Of a stretch of DNA of 64,000 bases, positions 20,999 to 32,597 are shown one piece after another (position 1 is the first letter of the stretch; every line of letters begins with the position of its first letter). The DNA lies in the NCBI GenBank assembly GCA_963920705.1, contig OY987230.1, positions 4,092,001 to 4,156,000 of the forward strand, given 5' to 3'. Both the position numbers and the translations under genes were made by a program. The notes beneath the pieces were generated by a model that did no database searches, had not been told where the DNA came from, and saw only the letters and a list, made by a program, of their open reading frames with translations. The stretch comes from Odiellus spinosus (Eukaryota; Arthropoda; Arachnida; Opiliones; Phalangiidae).

Positions 20999-22489
20999 AT
21001 AAGTTTCCAGAAGCCTCGATCTTAAATGCGTCTTAAAAGGGGTGTCGAAAATGTAGACCCTTTAGGATAATCATTTGTGCGTGAGCATAAAAATGTGAAG
21101 TCGAAAAATTACGATTGGAAAAATGACGAGCCGAAAAATGAATAGGCCATATTATAAATTCCCATGGCATGCTGGGTAACTTTTCTAGTTCGGTATAGTT
21201 CAGTAGGTCAGTTAAGATCCGTTAATCAGAACTGCCAGTTGGGCTGTTTCCCGCCTAAATTGGGCTTTGTAAGTTTGGATTGGGCGAAAATTTCAAAACG
21301 AATCTGGCAACTCTGGGTTCTACTAATAACCTCGTATGAGGGATTACCTAATTTATTTTTAGCATAAAGAAAGTTTACATTGAAATCTTTCCTTGAGTAT
21401 TATTTTTAAACCTTATGTTACGTTTTATTATACAAATAAGCTTCTAAACCCTAATTTTGTTTATGAAATAGGTTCGTTTTGAAAAGATTTCTCTAACCCT
21501 TGGTTTTTTTAGCGAACGTATAAGGCCTACGTTTAGTTAAAATTACATTGTATATTAAACCTCCTAAATATCGGTATAAAACAATACATTACCTCTATAA
21601 TTTTTCGGATAACCGTAATTCCATTTTCGACTAAATATTTTAATTGAGAACTTGAATGCATTAATTTAAAATATACATGTACTTCTAAATTTATTAAAAC
21701 CAGAATAAGCTAGCAGTAGCGGACGAAAAATTAGGCTTCCCTGTTTTGCTTTTTGTGACGTGTTTCCGGGAAAATATTAACAAGTTGCTCAAGACCAATA
21801 TAATTTATAATACGGCCTATTGGCATTGGTGTAGTTATTCTTATGGGCTTAGCCTCTGGTATGAGATGTATAAAAATATTTAGAGATAGGGACCTAGTTT
21901 TAAATTCAAATTCGAATTGTTTGTAATAAGAGTTAAAGATGTAAATAAAACGTTTTTTTTTGTTTAATATTATCGAGTCCTATCCTTAGTTAGTTCTCAA
22001 AGTTAATCAACTTAATTGTATTATAATCGTAAGAATTACGTAAATGCATTTTTTTGTCGGTAGGTATTTTGCCGTAATTAGCTCTATTACAAGCTAGCGG
22101 CATAACAATCCGTTCGTTTATATCTTGGTCAGTTATTTTGGAAATGAAAAGGAGTTTTTCAGTGTTTTTTGGTTTTGCGGAAAATCGAAGGAAAATTCCG
22201 TTAAAAATCCGCCTAGTTAATTTTACAAAACTAAATATAATTCATGGACTTCACTTTAACAATAATTTGTATCTTTAATCGAAATTCCCCATGGCTACGT
22301 GGTTAATATTGCCATTGTACGTCCAATTTTCAAAAAAATGTTATCGCATATACTGACTCTTTTCGATAGATACATAATTTTTCCACTAAGATTAATACTA
22401 GCTAGGAGCAAACGTAGTTCATCAAAGATACGAATACCGGTCAGATTAAAAAGTAATTATATATAGCGTATACCCCATCACTCCCGTGC
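20999..22489. other. AT-rich intergenic stretch
   Basis: No gene supported. The open frame at 21164-21367 has no motif. Short phrases such as CGAAAAATGA recur near 21080-21150. Confidence 0.3.
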
Positions 22490-22700
22490 CGTGCAGGGGT
22501 TAGCAGTTTAGTCGTCGTTTTAAATCGCAAAATCCTAAGAGACCACCCAAGACGACCTCCGGAGACCAAAGCGGTCGCGTGACCGATCTTCGCGCCCTCG
22601 GGTGTCGAACAGCGAAGAAAAACGCCATCTTCTTCGTCTTCAAAAACACGTCGGGCTTTATATTATACTCCCGACGGTGTGTGCATTTTTTATAGCGCGC
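22490..22700. other. CpG-rich island of unknown role
   Basis: This 210 bp is far richer in G+C and CpG than its neighbours (CGACCTCCGGAGACC, GGTCGCGTGACCGATC, CTTCGCGCCCTCGG). No terminal repeats and no tandem structure. One forward frame stays open for several tens of codons but shows no motif. It could be a promoter/first exon, or a fragment of a coding exon or structured RNA. Confidence 0.35.
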
Positions 22701-22819
22701 TAATAAAAATAATCTCGCGAATTGCTAACAAGACTTTTTTCTTATTTTTTTGGGGGTCGGAGGATTTTTAGGGATGATTGTCGCGCCGCCTCTGATTATC
22801 CCAAGCTTCTCTTTTCGGT

Positions 22820-22842
22820 GAAAAAAAAAAAAAAAAAAAAAA
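22820..22842 (+). repeat. Poly(A) tract
   Basis: An uninterrupted A run of about 22, a possible remnant of a retroposed tail. Nothing upstream is recognisable as a retroposed gene. Confidence 0.7.
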
Positions 22843-23008
22843 CTTTCTCATCAAAGGTGGGTTTCATAAACCCTCAGGACGTTCAGAAAGTTTCGGAAGG
22901 AAACTTTCACTCGTACCGTAAGAATACTCTTATAGGACTTCGTAAAATATATTGTACACGTCGAAGCTATATAAACGGCTGATCTATTGTACTTGACTGT
23001 AGTATGTA

Positions 23009-23279
23009 CCAGGCTGGGAAATAAGGATTATTTTTAAACTGGACTTGTGGCCAGTAGAGCCCAATTAAGCAGTTTAATTAAAAAACTGGACATTGGCCAG
23101 TTACAATTTTCATGAGCTTGACAATCTGTCATTATGACGTAGGACTATGACGTTGGCTAAGAAACAAAACAAAATTTTGGAATTAATTAACTGGCCCCAA
23201 GCATTTAATTTTTAAACTGGCCCAGCTAATTTTTAAACTGGACTTTTGTCCAGTAAAACCAACTTATTTCCCAGCCTGG
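23009..23279. mobile_element. 271 bp MITE with 6 bp direct repeat TATGTA
   Basis: Ends CCAGGCTGGGAAATAAG / CTTATTTCCCAGCCTGG are perfectly inverted over 17 bp. Inner TTTTTAAACTGGACTTGTGG / TTTTTAAACTGGACTTTTGT motifs are repeated. TATGTA flanks both sides (23003-23008, 23280-23285). Non-coding. The internal word CTGGCC/GGCCAG recurs. Confidence 0.9.
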
Positions 23280-23409
23280 TATGTACGTAGGTATCTGGAA
23301 AAGAACGAGCGAAAATGACTATAGATTTTCACATCCACCATAAAATATCCTAGAAGCGGTCTCCCGACTAAGTAGCGTCAGCTTATTTTTTTGAAGTCAT
23401 ACATCCGCG

Positions 23410-23575
23410 CTAACGAATTACCTACATCTAAACCATTACTTACATCTAAACCATTACCCATATCTAAACAATTACCCACATCTAAACAATTACCCACATC
23501 TAATCCATTACCTACATATAAGCCATAACCTACATCTAAACCATTACCTACATCTAAACCATTATCTATATAAAA
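23410..23575 (+). repeat. Minisatellite, 18 bp unit CATTACCTACATCTAAAC
   Basis: About nine units with single-base variants (CATTACCCATATCTAAAC, CATAACCTACATCTAAAC). Confidence 0.92.
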
Positions 23576-23739
23576 ATATGAAGATCTTGCGAGTGGTTAG
23601 TAAATGAGCACTTATTTTAAAATAAAATTTAAAATTCATAATTAAGAAGATAAAATATTCTTAAATTACCGAAAAATACCTTTATAAAGCGAATTACCGA
23701 TTTACATTTCTAGTTTGAGAAATATTAAAATCGGGCTAA

Positions 23740-23915
23740 CTTCAAACTTCCACCTAACCTAACCTTAATTAACAAGAGGGACATGCTAGTTCGAGTGATT
23801 AACTAACCTAACTTATAATATAACAAGAGGGACAGGCTAGTTCGAGTGATTGACTAACCTAACTTATAATATAACAAGAGGGACCAGCTAGTTAGAGTGA
23901 TTATCCAACCTAACC
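23740..23915 (-). repeat. Three tandem units of about 60 bp with CCTAACC and GCTAGTT words
   Basis: ATAACAAGAGGGACAGGCTA plus GTTCGAGTGATTGACTAACC recurs three times. The reverse complement occurs singly near 7578 and, degraded, near 3965 and 32065. Confidence 0.8.
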
Positions 23916-23940
23916 AGCAAATGAATACTGCGCAAAAGAA

Positions 23941-24130
23941 ACAAGCTGGGAAACAAAAATAGTACCTCCCCGACACCCACATGATGTAACCCAACCTAAC
24001 CTAACCTTACTGAAAATATTAAAATTTATGGGATTGGTGGAAGACGAAGATTGGAAGCAAAAATAAATAATATTTCAATTAAACACAAAATATATTAAAC
24101 CAATAATGAATGTAATTTTCAGTTATCGGC
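23941..24130 (+). mobile_element. Hairpin-ended (HINE-like) element, 5' module
   Basis: ACAAGCTGGGAAACAAAAAT followed by TACCTCCCCGAC (23963-23974) and then GGTGGAAGACGAAGATTGGA matches the 5' end at 45265-45430. The 12-mer is the inverted complement of GTCGGGGAGGTA at the family's 3' end. Confidence 0.75.
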
Positions 24131-24139
24131 AAAAAATAC

Positions 24140-24910
24140 CATTAAAAATAGCTTATCTCCTGTTTAATAAATTAAATTTTTGTTTATCAATTTAGAACCA
24201 GTTAATAAAGCTCGGATAGGTTTATGTTTTAACCTTTTCGTTACCCATTCGGCCACCTTTCTCTCTATTACTTCATATACCTTATCAGAAGCCGATGAAA
24301 CCCTCCTTTGAAGTCTACTACTCCAATGTTCCATATAGCGCTCCTCTCTGTATGGATAAAATTACCAATTTTACGAGTTAGAAGGGGTCCTACTTCATCC
24401 CCCCTGTCTACGGAAAATTGGAAATTCTCTCTCCACAAACGACGACGTTTTTTGGACGAACTCCAAGGCTGCTGGAGATATTCGCTCGACGAGCTACCGC
24501 TCCGTAAACATCTACCGTTAGGAGGCGTACGAATCGCGCCTTTTGAGAATAACCCATACAGAGAGGGGTAGACAAGACCCGGGAGTAATAGACTTCAAAG
24601 GAGGGTTTCATCGGCTTCTGACCTTATCAATCTTTCATTATTGAAATCTTCGTTTAACAAAGAGAAGCACTCGAATTCAATGGATATTCCTTATTATTCT
24701 ACTGTTTAAGAAATAAAATTTTTGTTTACCATTTTCAAGCAATTAATAAAGCTCGGCAAAGCTTATGATTTCACCCTTTTGTAACCCATTCAGGCACCTT
24801 ACGTTCTATTACTTCATATATTTTATCAATATTTCATTATTCTAATCTGTGTTTAATTAGAGATACTCTCGTACCCGAAAGAAGTCTTATCAAATTTTGT
24901 CAAAGTACCT
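24140..24910 (-). repeat. Inverted copies of the about 240 bp repeat seen at 16120
   Basis: TTAATAAAGCTCGG..., TTGTAACCCATTCAGGCACC, CTTCATATA..TTATCAAT.TTTCATTATT and CTGTTTAAGAAATAAAATTT occur in reverse order to 16120-16640. One unit is interrupted by the MITE at 24286-24620. Confidence 0.8.
24286..24620. mobile_element. 335 bp hAT-like MITE, 7 bp target duplication ACCTTAT
   Basis: Ends CAGAAGCCGATGAAACCCTC / GAGGGTTTCATCGGCTTCTG form a TIR of about 38 bp. ACCTTAT lies directly on both sides (24279-24285, 24621-24627), and the uninterrupted repeat copy at 16220 (minus strand) shows the empty site CACCTTATCAATG. The CAG start and 7-8 bp duplication suggest hAT-type mobilisation. A second copy is split at 45187/49123. 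Confidence 0.9.
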
Positions 24911-25735
24911 TTGTCTGTATTAATTCGAATTCAGTGGACGGTGGGAAGAATAAGACGATTTCAGTTATCAATCGCCGCGGATCCATTGAAAAATACATTA
25001 CGATTTCTGATGAAATTCGAGTTTAGATAAAAGTATACACACAAATGTGTGTATAAGAATATTTTCATACTATTTTTTTATCGGTAACTGAAAGATACAT
25101 TCACTTTGTTCTTTTATTCGGGTAGCACTCTTCAGCCCTTTAATTTTGACTATTATATTATATCAGGGGTAAGCAATTAAATTCACAGTAAACCGTAGAT
25201 AAAGGATATGGTTAACAATTTAGTTTTTGAATATGATTGGCTTGAGCGAAATTTGAAATAAAATGAAGTTAAAGAAAGAATAAAAGGGAAAATTACATTT
25301 ATATTTTCAATTCTTGTATAAAACTGAATAATCCCTAGATTTTTAGAAATTCTCAGAATGAAAACTCCCAAAAATTTTGTTAACGAATTTTTTCCAATAA
25401 TATGAATACGATTTGACTGCAGTCGCGACCAAAAATTGTAATTAGAATTGGATCGTTGAATACTTGTTATCTCTTACGAAATTCAAAATCTTAAAATCGC
25501 CACAGTTCACAATATCGATATTACACAATGCGGATAGGACATAATCTTGATGCGTCACGTCCTGGCTAGCACATAATCTTGATGTATATTATATTAAAAT
25601 GACCCAATATCAATGGTGCAATATCTAATGTACACTGTCGAAAGCTTGTCCTAATAGCGCAAATAAATACCCCAAACTTTTTTTAAAATATTTCGTGGAT
25701 CTTTTAAAACTGATCCGTTGTTTGTCAGTTTTTTA
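24911..25735. other. AT-rich intergenic stretch
   Basis: No gene. A short phrase near 25080-25145 (TATCGGTAACTGAAAGATAC, GTAGCACTCTTCAGCCC) repeats 16628-16690. CATAATCTTGATG occurs twice near 25548 and 25572. Confidence 0.4.
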
Positions 25736-26940
25736 CAGGGGCGTAACAACTAGGGGGGCACAGGGGCATTGCCCCATCCAATGTTGATCTTGCCCCCTGC
25801 AATAAATTCGGTTGCTCCCTGCAATGTCGAACTTGCCCCCTCCAAAATATTAAGATTGTCGCCTCTATTGTAGAAGTAAAACATTTTACCTGCTAAACAC
25901 CCAATAATTTTCAAAAAAATACTTCTAATTATTCTATATTGTGAGAAATATTTTATATCAAAATCTTCCAGCTCTAAAAATGTATTTCCTTGGTAACTAC
26001 TAGACCTAGTTCATTATGTTCATATAAAATTTTTTTACTGCTATCAAAAAACCACCGTATTTTAAAGAGGTGGTTACTTTTCGGCTAAGACCGAAGAAAA
26101 ATTACTAAGGTAAGCCTTCAAGGCTGGTAAAGCATAATACATTGACATTCCCACTCTTCCCTTTAATCACTTAAGCTAAAACTAAAAGTATACTTCAAAA
26201 AAATAAAGCCCAAAACTAAAACTTTTAGTGAAAAACATAAACCCCCGAATCTCAGCCCTGACTAGATTAGACTCGCCTTTGGGCTGTAGTAAGAATTTTC
26301 TACGTTTAAGGTTTTAACTTTTGAAATGTTTATAATAAGAAAACTGGCGGACTATTTTGTGGACATAAAATCCAAATATGAAGGTAAATACAATGCATGG
26401 GCTTTACACAAAATTTGTTGACCAACTTGACCATGGTAAATAACGTATAATAATATTAATAAAATAATTTAAGAGTCAGCTAGTCAGCTACTGCATGGTT
26501 AAAAGAAACTGTTTTATGAGAGCTTTCGGATGAACTGGAGCAGTAACTCCCTTTTCAATCATTTTATACTCTAACATAACAAAATTTCCAAAAATAACAA
26601 AAATACGTCCGAAAGCTAACCTGAAAACGTTTTTATTTAATACACTGTTTCTTTTTAACCATCCAGCAAATGTCTCGACTCTAGTGAATTATTTCAATAG
26701 TGTTATACAATACTGGGGGTTGTACAGTACTTGTGGGTAGGACTAGGACGTCTGTATTTGAAAAATTAAAATACCTTTTAGTGTAAAAAACAAAATTTTG
26801 ATATTTGCCCCCTCCCTCCCATCTGAAAAAGGTATGCATTTGAAAATAAATTTCAATGTAGGAAAAAAACCAAAAAAATTGTCACATTGGCGGATTTTGC
26901 CCCCCCCCCCTCCCATCTCATAAACGTTCCTACGCCCCTG
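25736..26940. mobile_element. Non-autonomous hAT element, 1.2 kb, 8 bp target duplication
   Basis: Ends CAGGGGCGTA / TACGCCCCTG are the classic hAT start. Flanks are GTTTTTTA (25728-25735) and GTTTCTTA (26941-26948), an 8 bp duplication with one change. A C-rich subterminal tract is present near both ends (TTGCCCC words at 25770-25850, poly-C at 26899-26910). No transposase frame. The 26430-26935 part is repeated at 20503. Confidence 0.9.
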
Positions 26941-27224
26941 GTTTCTTAACTGCAATTCCGTGCAATATCTAAGCTGAATTCGGATTTTGAAGCGTAAATG
27001 TTTTCAAAGCTTATGTTTAAAAATGTTAAATAATCTTTGCAATGTCTGTTTTTTAAACATAAAAAAGTTGAATATTTTAATTATATTAAACTGGTTTTAA
27101 CCAGGCTATTTTTTCGATTGTATAGTCTAGCCCTTCCCTCCCTCCTCTAATATTTGTTAAGGTTGCAATAACGCAATTCCCTTTTGTGCAGGTTTCCATT
27201 TCCGCAGTTTTCAGGGGATGTTTT

Positions 27225-28075
27225 ACACTGGTCGTGTTTGTCACTTCCTGTGTAACCGGAAATCACGTGACCTAGCTCGTGGAGCCAAAAGTCTAGAGAC
27301 GTAATCATGCCATTCAACGGGAATTACCTCCTTTAAGCATGGCTGCCATATTGAGTTTCAGGTGTCGTGAAATTATATACAACAGGACATCTCCCATTGG
27401 ATATTATCGCCTACCACCATCCACTTTGCTGTCGAACCTCGATGCTGGACAGTTGAAGGTGATTATACGCAATGGGACGTCTCCCACTGTTATAATCACC
27501 TCCCACCATCCGCACACCAAGGCCCAGCCACCAGTTTTCGATCTCAGCGGGCCATATTAGCTACCTTCCACTCTCCAAACATCGCCCCACCTGGGTAAAT
27601 TAGCGTTGCCTGCCAAGTGCCTAGAGATCAAGAATCAACAAGACATTGGAGGGGATTTTCCTCCCAACTTCATGGCCACATCGCTCGATTAATAGAGCCT
27701 TCGAATGGTATATATAGTATCTTTTTGAAATGAATGAAAATGAGCCTTATGTTGTGATATCGTTTAGGGAAATGAAACGCAATATTAATATACATTATAG
27801 TTAAAAATACCAAAATAGTTAAACTTAATCTAATTAATAATGCAGTTGAAAAATCAATTTAAAATTCGAGATAGTTTAGAAGATATTTAAGAAATTGTCC
27901 AAAAATTTAAAGAAATGTGACCGTTTAATACCAGCTCTAGTTGGCAGCATGCTCTAAGCTATTTTCCATATATATCATTTAGTCAAAAAAGCAAAGGTAT
28001 AACGGGCAGTATAGGCTCAGTCTTGCTGCAAACTTTAGGATTGAAGACTCCAAATAAAGATGCGTTTGCACGTAT
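27225..28075 (-). mobile_element. Hairpin-ended (HINE-like) element, 3' module, minus strand
   Basis: Reverse-complement match to 8560-9411: ACACTGGTCGTG, CACGTGACCTAGCTCGTGGA, GGACATCTCCCATTGGATAT, then CATATATATCATTTAGTCAA at the far end. The terminal hairpin is eroded on its outer arm. Plus-strand frame 27339-27560 is the counterpart of the antisense frames in the other copies. Confidence 0.8.
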
Positions 28076-30039
28076 ATGCAGGATAGAAACGACGCTAGAC
28101 CGAATTAATTTACTAATAACACAATCAGTACGTTTTTCAATAATTGTAATACTTACGTCCTAACCTACTTATGATACCCAAAATATAAAATCAAACAATT
28201 TCAGTCTCATAGGTCAACTCAATTTTTTTAAGATGTACTCATCGATTGGTTGATCAATTTACCTCGAGGAGTCTCACACCTAACATTTTACTTTTTCGTA
28301 TTTTGGAGAGATTTTGAGGTTTGAACTTTAACTATGAAGTAATTACGCAGTCTGTAGTCAGTTACCCTAATCACGTAGTTGGTGTATAATTTTTCGGAAG
28401 TGACTAGTTGATTTAAAATTATCCGCGTTTTGTTTCTTCCAAAAAATTAACAAGAACCCCTGACGCCAAAACTCATCAAACATTTTATTTAAAAGCGATA
28501 TTCATCTAATTTCCGCCCTCTCCTCGCGAAATCCGAGGTAATTTCGATTCGTACTTGGGAGGTCGTCTTAAATAATGAAGCAATTTGTATGAAAAGTAGA
28601 TTTTAAGTCGGTGCCGAAAAGACGAAAAATGATATATTTCTCGCTCGATGCGTGGTTTCTTCGGCGATTTCGAACTCCGCCTATCAGCGTTAAAATGTTT
28701 CTAATTTATAGCGCCTAGCAGCGGCAATATAGTCGACCAGAAATTTTAAATTACATCCGAAAAATTAATATAAATGATCATAGTTATGGCCTATTTTATT
28801 ACTACTAAACTATAAGCCGCCTGTTAAGGGAATGTGGAAAGGAAAATAAAGCCCAATGTTTAAAGGGCAAGGTTTGTACTTGGAAAACCAATTTCCCTGA
28901 TTTAACGCTGCAGTGAATTTCCCTTGATATTTCCACTTTCCAGATGCACTAAACGTTTTTAAAAACCCTTATTAAATCTAAGGATTAAGCTGACTACGTA
29001 TTGGCATTGCCATTATTAAGAAGTTGATAACCAAGTACTCTTACTTCAAAATATACCCACATTTATGCCAAATATTTAGAGTGTTCAACATTCAAATTTC
29101 CTCATATATTCAGGTATTCAAGGTTTTTCTGCTAACCGAGAAAAAAACATGATTAAAAATTCCTTGAGTTTTTACTGATTAATATATAAAATTTTTGTTG
29201 AAAATGATAGAAGTAATTAATAAGCTAAGTATATAAGCTTATAACTTGTTCAATATACCTTCTCAAAATTCTAATTTCTTAATTTTAAAAACAGTCAGTT
29301 CCATGGTAAAAAATATTTTAAAATATTTAAAAGAACTAATAGGAAATTTTTTTTTTTAATTTTATTTAAAATAAAGACTAGTTAACTTTCCATTGATCTA
29401 TGTAAAGTCTACTTTCAGAAGTCTACTTTTCAGAGTTAAAAATGAGTTTGCGCATTTACGGAATCATCGTGCCAAACTATTATTGGGCACGTTTTTGGTG
29501 TTTAAATTAATTTTTTGCGCAGATTAGGAAAATAAGTTCAAAATCCCTTCCATTTTTAGAGCATAGTTTCCCTTTTAATATTTTTTAATGAAAATAGGTA
29601 TATACGCGTTTCATCAGAAGCGCGTCACTTCATTTTACAGAATATGTAATATCCATGGTAAGTGGGAAAATTATTTTTCTCGTCGTGTGAATTATATTTG
29701 ACATTTAAAAGACTTGATTTTCCTTTTCACCTTGCCTATAAGGATACGCGAGTAATACCTGACACGCCTAATTTTTTACAATTTCGTGATCTTAACGAGC
29801 TTGGAAACGCGTTTTATCAGTCTTTATTTATTGCCGAAGTTTTTAATCGAGATGGCATTTAATAATACGGGGTTGATCGCGCGCGCCTCTATTCTAGCAC
29901 CTGTTTTACCTTGAAACGTAAAATGTTTTATGGCTCGTCTCCGCCTTCGCGAGTATCTACTATATCAAAACGAAAATGGTCGAGTAAAAACTAGAGTTAA
30001 CGAAAAATTACTCTCTAAACCATTTTCCGAGGAGAAGGA
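28076..30039. other. Intergenic stretch, no gene recognised
   Basis: AT-rich with a CpG-richer patch near 28500-28740. At 29400-29560 a segment (GGGCACGTTTTTGGTGTTTA) distantly resembles the palindrome at 49441. The 66-codon frame at 29662-29862 has no known motif. Confidence 0.3.
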
Positions 30040-30250
30040 GAGGCTGTAGGGTCTACTGCCAATTGAGCAGTTTTCAAAGGAGCAGTTCCCAAAACAGCGC
30101 CGTCTTAACATAGCGGCTCTCAAAACAGTAGTTCCCAAAACAGCGGCGTCCCAAAACAGCGGCGTCTCAACATCGCGTTTCTCAAAACAGCGGCGTTTCA
30201 ACAAAGCGGTTCTCAAAACAGCGGTTCCCAAAATAGCAGTGTCTCAAAAG
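30040..30250 (-). repeat. Phrase minisatellite, AACAGCGGCGTCTC family
   Basis: About fourteen degenerate units of 14-16 bp (CCAAAACAGCGGCG, TCTCAAAACAGCGGC, TTCCCAAAATAGCAG). Reverse sense of the 11735 array. Confidence 0.85.
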
Positions 30251-31065
30251 GGCGGTTTCCGAAACTCTCTCGACGCTTAAAAATAACAAAAAATAAATGA
30301 ATATTTTAATGGGGTGCTCAAAAACTATAAAAATTAAGTAAAAACGTTTTAGGAACTGGGGTCAAGTGTCATCTTCAATTTGTTTAGTTTTAGAATGATA
30401 CATTAGGCAGTGTACACCCTTTAAATATAGCTTCATATTTGAAACCTATAATTACCTATAGTTTAAGTAATTCTCCTATAGGCAAAAAGGCAGACCGACT
30501 TCCATATACTTAAACCTAACCTAACGTAGCCTAACCCAACACAAAATAACTTTTTTAGATTAGCCTTAAGGTAAGGTGATCTAACCTATTTTCTCCTTCA
30601 TATATTTTCATATATTAAAAAAATATTCGTATAAAAAGGGTTCACTATGAAATATAGAAGATGGCGGTATCTATGGAAAATTTCGTGTTTTCCAAAATTT
30701 TGTTTTTTAGATTTTTCTTGTGGTTATCCTACGGTTACTTCCTTATATATATAACATCGTGCCCACACCCACGCTCGCTAAATTTAAAATTACTCTATAG
30801 ACATATGCCGCATGCATTATTTTCCTTGAAATCTTACTTATAACATTACTTAACGGTAAATATTTGATAGGAATTGACTAATGAGGCGAGTTCACTATTA
30901 AAAACAAAACGTGGAATGGAATAAAAAAGACTACTTACAAAAAAAAAGTATTACCACAACTTCCTAATTTTCCAGAAACTTCTCCTGATTATTAACGATT
31001 TCAATAGCGCAAGAATAGCAGTAACGTATTAAACTTGTACTTATATTTGACTTTATTTAAACATA
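30251..31065. other. Intergenic stretch with one dispersed repeat unit
   Basis: Near 30735-30845 the words CCCACACCCACGCTCGC and GCCGCATGCATTA match the tandem repeat in the XKR intron (1930-2345). CCTAACCTAACG occurs near 30520. No gene. Confidence 0.45.
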
Positions 31066-31071
31066 CCTTTG

Positions 31072-31137
31072 TGTGGATTTGAACCTGTCATCTTCTGATT
31101 CAAAGTTCAACGCTCTTTAGTGTCCGCCATGAGTCTG
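31072..31137 (-). pseudogene. tRNA-Gln-like sequence (SINE head or tRNA pseudogene)
   Basis: On the minus strand: AGAGCGTTGAACTTTGAATC, GATGACAGGTTCAAATCC. The T arm is good and the anticodon loop is CTTTGAA (TTG, Gln). The acceptor and D arms are not intact, so it is unlikely to be a working tRNA. Confidence 0.6.
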
Positions 31138-31249
31138 GTGGTAACCGAATCGTTTGATATTTTTTTACCTCTTACTTTTGACAAGGGTCCATCTCAATCG
31201 CTAAGGCGCTGCTGAAGCCACGTGACATTCGTAACACAATATTTGCGTT

Positions 31250-31710
31250 TAATAATTTAATTAGAGGAACTGCCGATTTAGGAACCGTTGAACTAATTAT
31301 CCGTCGTATAAGGAAAAGTCCAATTGGGAACTGAGGTTTTTGCTACTTCTAAATTAACTACCACTATTTTGGGATTTGCTCTTTTACATACATCCCCAAC
31401 TAGGAAACGGCTTAAGTAAAAAACTGCTTAACTAATAACCCGCCGTATTAGGAAAAGCCCAATCGGGAATTGCGTTTATGCGAAATTGCGGTTTTCGGTC
31501 ACCGCTAAATTGACAACCGCTATTTTGAGTGTTGCACTTTTACATACACCCCGAATTGGGAACCGCTGAAATAAAAAACTGCTTAACTGATAATCCGCCG
31601 TATTAGGAAAAGACCAATTGGGAGTTGCTCTTATGCCAAACTGCGGTTTTGTCACCACTGAATTGACAACCGCTTTTTTGAGGATTACTCTTTTACATAC
31701 ACTGGGGCTG
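31250..31710 (+). repeat. Higher-order repeat: three units of about 155 bp built of short phrases
   Basis: Each unit contains AACTAATAACCCGCCGTATT-like, AGGAAAAGCCCAATCGGGAA-like, TTGACAACCGC and CTTTTACATACA phrases in order. CTTTTACATACA ends near 31392, 31551 and 31700. The inner words belong to the GGGAACCGCTGTTTT family. Confidence 0.85.
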
Positions 31711-32597
31711 TAGGACATATATTCTACCTCAGTTGTCGACACACCCAAAACTAAGCTCGCTATTCGCACAGTGTTTCAAAAATACTAGCTAAAATAATAT
31801 TTTAAAAAGACAATTGGCTCGTTGGGGTCAAACCAGCAAAGAGAATTGGCAATATTTCTGAAAATAGAGCTTGTTTTAGTTCACTATTCCGAATTATTAA
31901 AATGTTTAAGAAAAATGGGTAATTTAAACCTCGCTTGTTTCGATATAAAACAAAATGTAGAGCTCGGAGTTCGTATAACACTCGTTAATTGAATAAGGCT
32001 ATCGCGAATGTCAATCAAATATTATCCGTTCGCGAAAAATATCCAATTCATATTCGAGTTATTGTTAGGTTAGTTAATCCCTCCAACTAGCCCATGACTA
32101 CAAAAATGTACGTACAGTCGCGGACAAAAGTTTCGGGCCGTTTAGTTTCGGCCGCCATATTATTTGTATATATGCTAGCACCGTCAAGAACTTTTTTGAG
32201 AGCTACAAGACTTGTATAATATTCTATCAAAATAAATATAATATTCATTCGTGAACGAAATTCGCGTGATAAAAAGTGGACCCCCGCGAAAATAACATAA
32301 TGAGAAATGACCAAATAATTTCGGGAATTATATCAATCGACGTAGCTTTTCACTCTGCAAGCTAATTTACAAACAAATTTGATATCGATTAATAATTGAG
32401 AGAGTAGTGGTCAAAATAGTGGCCAGAATATTCGTATTTTATAAGCCTAATTGATAATAATAATTATTTGTTGCAACCCAAGTTCAAAGCAAAGAATAAT
32501 TTTGCTATAACAAGATGCTGAAAACTTTAACTACACCATTTCCAAAACGATAGTATATGTAAACCGAGTAGCGGGAATTGGCGAAATTCGACGTCTA

